The notes under the pieces: generated by a model
Seen by the model: only the letters and a program-made list of their open reading frames with translations
Databases searched by the model: none
Told to the model about the DNA's origin: nothing
NCBI GenBank assembly: GCA_012271185.1
Contig: JAAXGV010000178.1
Location: 27,601 to 61,829, forward strand
DNA: 34,229 nucleotides
Reading direction: 5' to 3'
Source of the DNA: Rhodothermales bacterium
GTDB lineage: Bacteria; Bacteroidota; Rhodothermia; Rhodothermales; Bin80
Position numbers and translations under genes: made by a program
Part shown: piece by piece, positions 30,926-34,229 of the stretch
Layout of the letters: each line of letters starts with the position of its first letter
How positions within the stretch are numbered: position 1 is the stretch's first letter

Positions 30926-32266
30926 ATGAATGACTCGATGTCACGTCGGGATTTTGTCAGGGGTGGCACCGCCGCCGTTGTAGGCTCGGTTGTTGCAAGC
31001 CGGCTTCCGCTCTCAGCCAGTGCTTACTTCGGGGTTGACGACACGATCCGAGTTGGGCTTGTTGGTTGCGGCGGCCGCGGTACTGGTGCGGCCTTGCAGG
31101 CCTTGCGTGCCGCCCCCAATACCAGGCTGGTAGCTATGGCCGATGCGTTTGCTGACCGCATCGAAACCAGCTACAAAAACATGGCAGAGGACGAGGAGGG
31201 CCAGGACGTGGCGGCGCAGATCGAGGTGCCGCCGGAGATGCGCTTTGATGGCTTTGACGGCTACCGGCATGTCATTGAGCAGTCTGACGTGGTTATCCTT
31301 ACAACGCCTCCGGGCTTCAGGCCAATCCACTTTGATGCTGCGGTGGAGGCTGGAAAGCAGATCTTTATGGAGAAGCCGTTGGCGACGGACGCGCCAGGGG
31401 TGCGGCAGATTCTGGCGACCGCCGAGAAGGCCAGGGCTAGAAAGCTGAATGTTGTCGTTGGCTTGCAGCGCCATTACCAGACGGTGTACCGCGAGTGGGT
31501 CAAGCGTTTGCACGACGGCGTCATTGGTGACATCCTGGTGGGCCGGGTGTATTGGAACAGCGGCGGCGTATGGGTCCGTACACGCGAGGAGTATGAAAAG
31601 AAGGCCGGGCGTCCGCTAACGGAGATGGAGTATCAGATGCGCAACTGGTACTACTTCAATTGGCTGTGTGGTGATCATATTGTTGAGCAGCATATCCACA
31701 ACATCGATGTTGGTAACTGGGTTATGCAGGGTTATCCGCTCATGGCCCAGGGGACAGGGGGGCGCCTGATGCGTACCGGCAAGGACCACGGCGAGATATA
31801 TGACCATCACTATGTGGAGTTTGAGTATGCTGGCGGTCGCCGTGTCCTGAGCCAGTGCCGGCATTTTGAGAACTGTCTCAACAACGTGTCTGAGGGCTTT
31901 CATGGTACCGGGGGTATAGCACCGCGGAGAGGCGAGATCCTGGGCCCAGGCGGTGAGGCGCTGTACAAGCACCGTGATCAAGACGATCCCAACCCGTACC
32001 AGGTCGAGCATGACGAGCTGTTCGCAGCCATCAATGCGGGGGAGTACAAGTTTGCGGACACCGAAAACGGTGCATATGCCACCTTGAGCGCGATCATGGG
32101 GCGTATGGCTACGTATTCCGGGCAGGAGATATCCTGGGACGATGCATTGAATTCGGAGGAGCAGCTGGTTCCCGGAACGTTTGCATGGGATGCTGATCCC
32201 CCTGTGATGCCTGATGCCGACGGCTATTATCCGGTACCAAAGCCAGGTACGGCCACTGCGATGTGA
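30926..32266 (+). CDS. Tat-exported Gfo/Idh/MocA-family oxidoreductase
   Basis: The 446-residue product has a clear twin-arginine signal, SMSRRDFVRGGTAAVVG, ending around SASA (33), so it is exported folded, probably with a bound NAD(P). The Rossmann motif IRVGLVGCGGRGTG (41-54) and IFMEKPLATD (EKP 149-151, catalytic lysine) mark the family. Downstream WYYFNWLCGDHIVEQHIHNIDVGNW supplies the conserved active-site Asp and His. The ATG at 30926 has GGAG seven bases upstream. The gap to the lipoprotein gene is 53 bp and could hold a promoter, though none is convincing. The stop overlaps the apbE GTG start (GTGA). Exported members usually retain tightly bound cofactor and catalyse redox-neutral rearrangement of glycosides. 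Confidence 0.9.
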   Translation: MNDSMSRRDFVRGGTAAVVGSVVASRLPLSASAYFGVDDTIRVGLVGCGGRGTGAALQALRAAPNTRLVAMADAFADRIETSYKNMAEDEEGQDVAAQIEVPPEMRFDGFDGYRHVIEQSDVVILTTPPGFRPIHFDAAVEAGKQIFMEKPLATDAPGVRQILATAEKARARKLNVVVGLQRHYQTVYREWVKRLHDGVIGDILVGRVYWNSGGVWVRTREEYEKKAGRPLTEMEYQMRNWYYFNWLCGDHIVEQHIHNIDVGNWVMQGYPLMAQGTGGRLMRTGKDHGEIYDHHYVEFEYAGGRRVLSQCRHFENCLNNVSEGFHGTGGIAPRRGEILGPGGEALYKHRDQDDPNPYQVEHDELFAAINAGEYKFADTENGAYATLSAIMGRMATYSGQEISWDDALNSEEQLVPGTFAWDADPPVMPDADGYYPVPKPGTATAM

Positions 32267-33279
32267 GGCTGTTCGCAGGTGTTGCGCTTGTTTTTGCGGC
32301 ATTGTTGCTCCCTGGGCCCGTTGCGGCTCAGGCCCTTCAGCGGTTTGTCTTCGTCCGGCCGCAGATGGGGGTGCAGGTCAACATTGTCATTTTAGCGTCC
32401 GACAGTGCGCATGCGGCGACAGGCGCTGAGGCTGCCTTCGTGCGCATCGACACGCTGAACGCAAAGCTCAGCGACTACCTGTCAAACAGTGAGCTGGCGA
32501 GGCTGTCAGGAGCAGCAGGGGGCGGCCGACCGGTACGAGTGAGCGACGACCTGTGGTTCGTCCTGGTGCAGGCGCAGAGGTTTGCAAAAGACACGGGAGG
32601 ACTTTTTGATCCGACCGTGGGACCACTTACGCGCCTGTGGCGGTGGGCCGCCAGGCGCAACACGCTTCCGCCGCAGTCAGAGATCGACGCTGCGCGGAGC
32701 CGGGTGGATTTCCGGCTTATGGTGCTGGACCATAGCGCCCAAACCGTGCAGCTCGCCAGGCATGGCATGCGTCTGGACCTGGGTGGCATTGCGAAGGGCT
32801 ATGCTGCGGACAAGGCTTTGACGGTTCTCAGGGAAGAGGGCCTTGTGTATGCTGTTGTGGATGTGGGGGGAGACATTGCAGTTGGAGAGGTGCCGGAGGA
32901 TTCGACGGGCTGGACCGTGGAGATCGGTCCTGCTGGCCGGGTGCAGCTGGCCGGCTGTGGCATTGCCGCCTCTGGCTCCACGTACCGGTATACTGAGCAG
33001 GATGGCGTCAAGTATTCGCATATCCTGGATCCACGCACAGGCATGGGACTCACACACCGCCGCACGGTTACGGTCATTGCGCCTTCGGCCACGGAGGCCG
33101 ATGCGCTGGCCTCTGCCGCAAGCGTGATGGCAGCAGACGAGCTGCGGCGCTTTGGCGAGAAGAAGGGCATCAGCCTCTGTAAGGAAGAGTCCGTCGCACG
33201 CTGCCTGAAAGCGTGTGGCGATTCGGCCCCTGGAATCATCGAGTGGCAGGAAAGCGTGGTCGGCAATGCGGGGTGGTAA
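32263..33279 (+). CDS. apbE: ApbE-type FAD:protein FMN transferase
   Basis: The 338-residue product has a Sec signal (MRLFAGVALVFAALLLPGPVAA) and the ApbE fold. Diagnostic segments are LFDPTVGPLTRLW (114-126), RLDLGGIAKGYAADKA (170-185), VDVGGDIAVG (199-208), IAASGSTYRYTE and YSHILDPRTGMGL (251-263), where the His and Asp bind FAD and metal. The enzyme transfers FMN from FAD to Thr/Ser of exported target proteins in the periplasm. A GTG start (32263) shares GTGA with the Tat Gfo/Idh/MocA stop, so the two are translationally coupled. The usual target domain (FMN-binding, S/T-G-A-T) is not obvious in the window. The C-terminus after residue 300 is Cys-containing (CKEESVARCLKACG), which is unusual. 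Confidence 0.9.
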   Translation: MRLFAGVALVFAALLLPGPVAAQALQRFVFVRPQMGVQVNIVILASDSAHAATGAEAAFVRIDTLNAKLSDYLSNSELARLSGAAGGGRPVRVSDDLWFVLVQAQRFAKDTGGLFDPTVGPLTRLWRWAARRNTLPPQSEIDAARSRVDFRLMVLDHSAQTVQLARHGMRLDLGGIAKGYAADKALTVLREEGLVYAVVDVGGDIAVGEVPEDSTGWTVEIGPAGRVQLAGCGIAASGSTYRYTEQDGVKYSHILDPRTGMGLTHRRTVTVIAPSATEADALASAASVMAADELRRFGEKKGISLCKEESVARCLKACGDSAPGIIEWQESVVGNAGW

Positions 33280-33283
33280 CGAC

Positions 33284-33928
33284 ATGCCAGGTGGCTCCCC
33301 ATGGCTTCGGCTGACCGGCAGGCAGCCGATCAATGTGCCGGATAAGCCGCACCTCGCCGGTAAGGACCAGGTGCTTTTCCTGCGTGGCCTGGCGCGGGCA
33401 GCGCGTTACTTGGAGTATGGTGGCGGCGGCAGCACCGTCCTGGCGGCACAACAAGGGGTCAGCACGGTGTGCATTGAGAGCGACCGGCGATATGCGGAGG
33501 CGTTGAAGTCAAAGATTCAGCCTTTCGACCACCACGTCGTGGTGCACTATGCCGACATTGGCCCGACGGGCCGGTGGGGAAGGCCGCTCAGGGTCTTTGC
33601 AACGCCTCGCCGCCGCCGCAGGTACCCAAACTATGTGTATGCGCCCGACCGGTATGCAGATGGCGGATTCTTTGACCTGGCCCTTGTTGATGGACGGTTC
33701 CGGGTCGCGTGTGCACTGTACCTGCTGCTGAGAGCAGTCGAGCACAGGATACCGCGCCTGATCTGTTTTGACGACTACGTGCGGCGTCCTCAGTACCATG
33801 TCATAGAGGAGTTCTGTGAGCCTTGCCGTGTGGGCGAGAACATGGCGTTTTTCCGGCCTGGCCCTGCAAATATCAGACGACTGCCAGACGATGCGGACAT
33901 TCGGGCGTTCTGCCGGCACCCGATGTGA
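33284..33928 (+). CDS. SAM-dependent methyltransferase-like protein
   Basis: The 214-residue product from ATG 33284 has YLEYGGGGSTVLAAQQG, a glycine-rich first loop after a beta-strand, then VSTVCIESDRRYAEALK, where the acidic residue after the second strand fits the ribose-binding Glu of class I methyltransferases. FDLALVDGRFRVACALYLLL resembles the fourth strand. The C-terminal part is uncharacterised. The track starts at 33215 inside apbE. ATG 33266 overlaps the apbE stop, whereas ATG 33284 has GGGGTGG about eight bases upstream and is preferred. The substrate is unknown. It resembles short methyltransferase-like proteins near glycan or surface-polysaccharide genes, but no partner is visible. 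Whether it belongs to the upstream operon is uncertain. Confidence 0.68.
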   Translation: MPGGSPWLRLTGRQPINVPDKPHLAGKDQVLFLRGLARAARYLEYGGGGSTVLAAQQGVSTVCIESDRRYAEALKSKIQPFDHHVVVHYADIGPTGRWGRPLRVFATPRRRRRYPNYVYAPDRYADGGFFDLALVDGRFRVACALYLLLRAVEHRIPRLICFDDYVRRPQYHVIEEFCEPCRVGENMAFFRPGPANIRRLPDDADIRAFCRHPM

Positions 33929-34038
33929 TACTGTCTCACGCACATGCTGCAAAGATGCCGTGGATTTTTCCAGGATACGCGCTGTGCCAGTGCCCGTCCA
34001 GGCCTGCCATACGTGTTGACGGCACAAATTCAGGTTTA

Positions 34039-34062
34039 AGTTTGGGAATTACATGCCAAACT
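34039..34062. terminator. Possible hairpin between convergent genes
   Basis: The inverted repeat AGTTTGG/CCAAACT gives a 7-bp perfect stem with a 10-nt loop in the 185-bp gap after the methyltransferase-like gene. It has no adjacent T run on either strand, so it is not a standard intrinsic terminator. Placement between two convergent genes is the only supporting context. Confidence 0.25.
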
Positions 34063-34113
34063 AGCATGATCTGCGCCTGGTTCGCAAGTGCTCGGCCATG
34101 ATTGATAATGACG

Positions 34114-34229
34114 TTATAAATATCTCAGTTTTACAGAGTTGAGCGGAACATCATAGCCCCGCATCCGTGCCAGAGCTGTCACCAGCCAACGGATACAATG
34201 GCCCTCAACGCACCAGGAAAACACTACCG
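34114..34229 (-). CDS. Possible C-terminal end of a minus-strand gene (partial)
   Basis: A minus-strand frame is open from the right window edge for 37 codons and stops with TAA at 34114-34116. It reads, in part, RWLVTALARMRGYDVPLNS, with amphipathic helix-like spacing that could be a protein C-terminus. No family is recognisable from so little sequence, and the length is not statistically persuasive. If real, it is convergent with the methyltransferase-like gene. Nothing else is seen between 33929 and 34113 except the weak hairpin noted separately; that stretch is less GC-rich than the rest of the window. Confidence 0.28.
   Translation of the reverse strand, partial: VVFSWCVEGHCIRWLVTALARMRGYDVPLNSVKLRYL

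Noticed and set aside
1-34229. CRISPR array, IS element, prophage or defence island
   Set aside because: No spaced repeats, transposase, integrase, phage structural genes or nuclease clusters were seen; the holin-like protein fits the YqjE-type chromosomal family.

Overview
This is a gene-dense, GC-rich bacterial window with almost no intergenic space and no mobile element, phage or CRISPR signature. Several features point to Bacteroidota in the broad sense, with Rhodothermota/Rhodothermales as my best guess. These are a CCDC81-type HU protein, a LuxE/LuxC-like acyl pair without luciferase, and Tat- or lipoprotein-tagged Gfo/Idh/MocA and TIM-barrel sugar proteins. This placement is inferred from gene content only. 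Most genes lie on the + strand and are coupled by ATGA, GTGA or TAGTG overlaps, so they are probably read as long polycistronic transcripts.

Region 1 (1-6370): a partial HU-like gene on the minus strand, diverging from a PfkB kinase, a P460-like haem lipoprotein and folB. Next come maf (minus, convergent with folB), an orphan ParA ATPase and a penicillin-acylase-type hydrolase. Region 2 (6376-13991): an NSS/SNF sodium symporter, a thioredoxin-fold protein, a LuxE-like/LuxC-like pair, a YqjE-like/YqjD-like membrane pair, an adenylate kinase, a polyprenyl diphosphate synthase and a phosphoglucose/phosphomannose isomerase. Region 3 (14071-19397) is envelope-oriented: a very large metalloprotease/TolB-propeller/outer-membrane-barrel fusion, a PQQ-type propeller lipoprotein, a PEGA-like protein and CvpA. 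Region 4 (19433-24002): an SbcC/Rad50-type ATPase, a MerR regulator whose stop codon lies inside a tRNA-Pro(GGG) gene, and a RodZ-like protein.

Region 5 (23944-33279) looks like a carbohydrate oxidation module. On the minus strand are a secreted 3-keto-disaccharide-hydrolase-type protein (DUF1080) and a ROK sugar kinase with no ATG/GTG/TTG start. Across a 679-bp gap, on the plus strand, are an orphan gluconate-2-dehydrogenase subunit-3-like protein, an exported TIM-barrel isomerase, a cytosolic Gfo/Idh/MocA oxidoreductase, a second TIM barrel, an FGE-sulfatase-fold lipoprotein, a Tat-exported Gfo/Idh/MocA protein and an ApbE flavin transferase. A reasonable reading is oxidation of a glycoside to a keto-sugar, cleavage, isomerisation and re-reduction or phosphorylation, split between periplasm and cytoplasm. 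The substrate cannot be read from sequence. The window closes with a methyltransferase-like gene and the possible 3' end of a convergent minus-strand gene.
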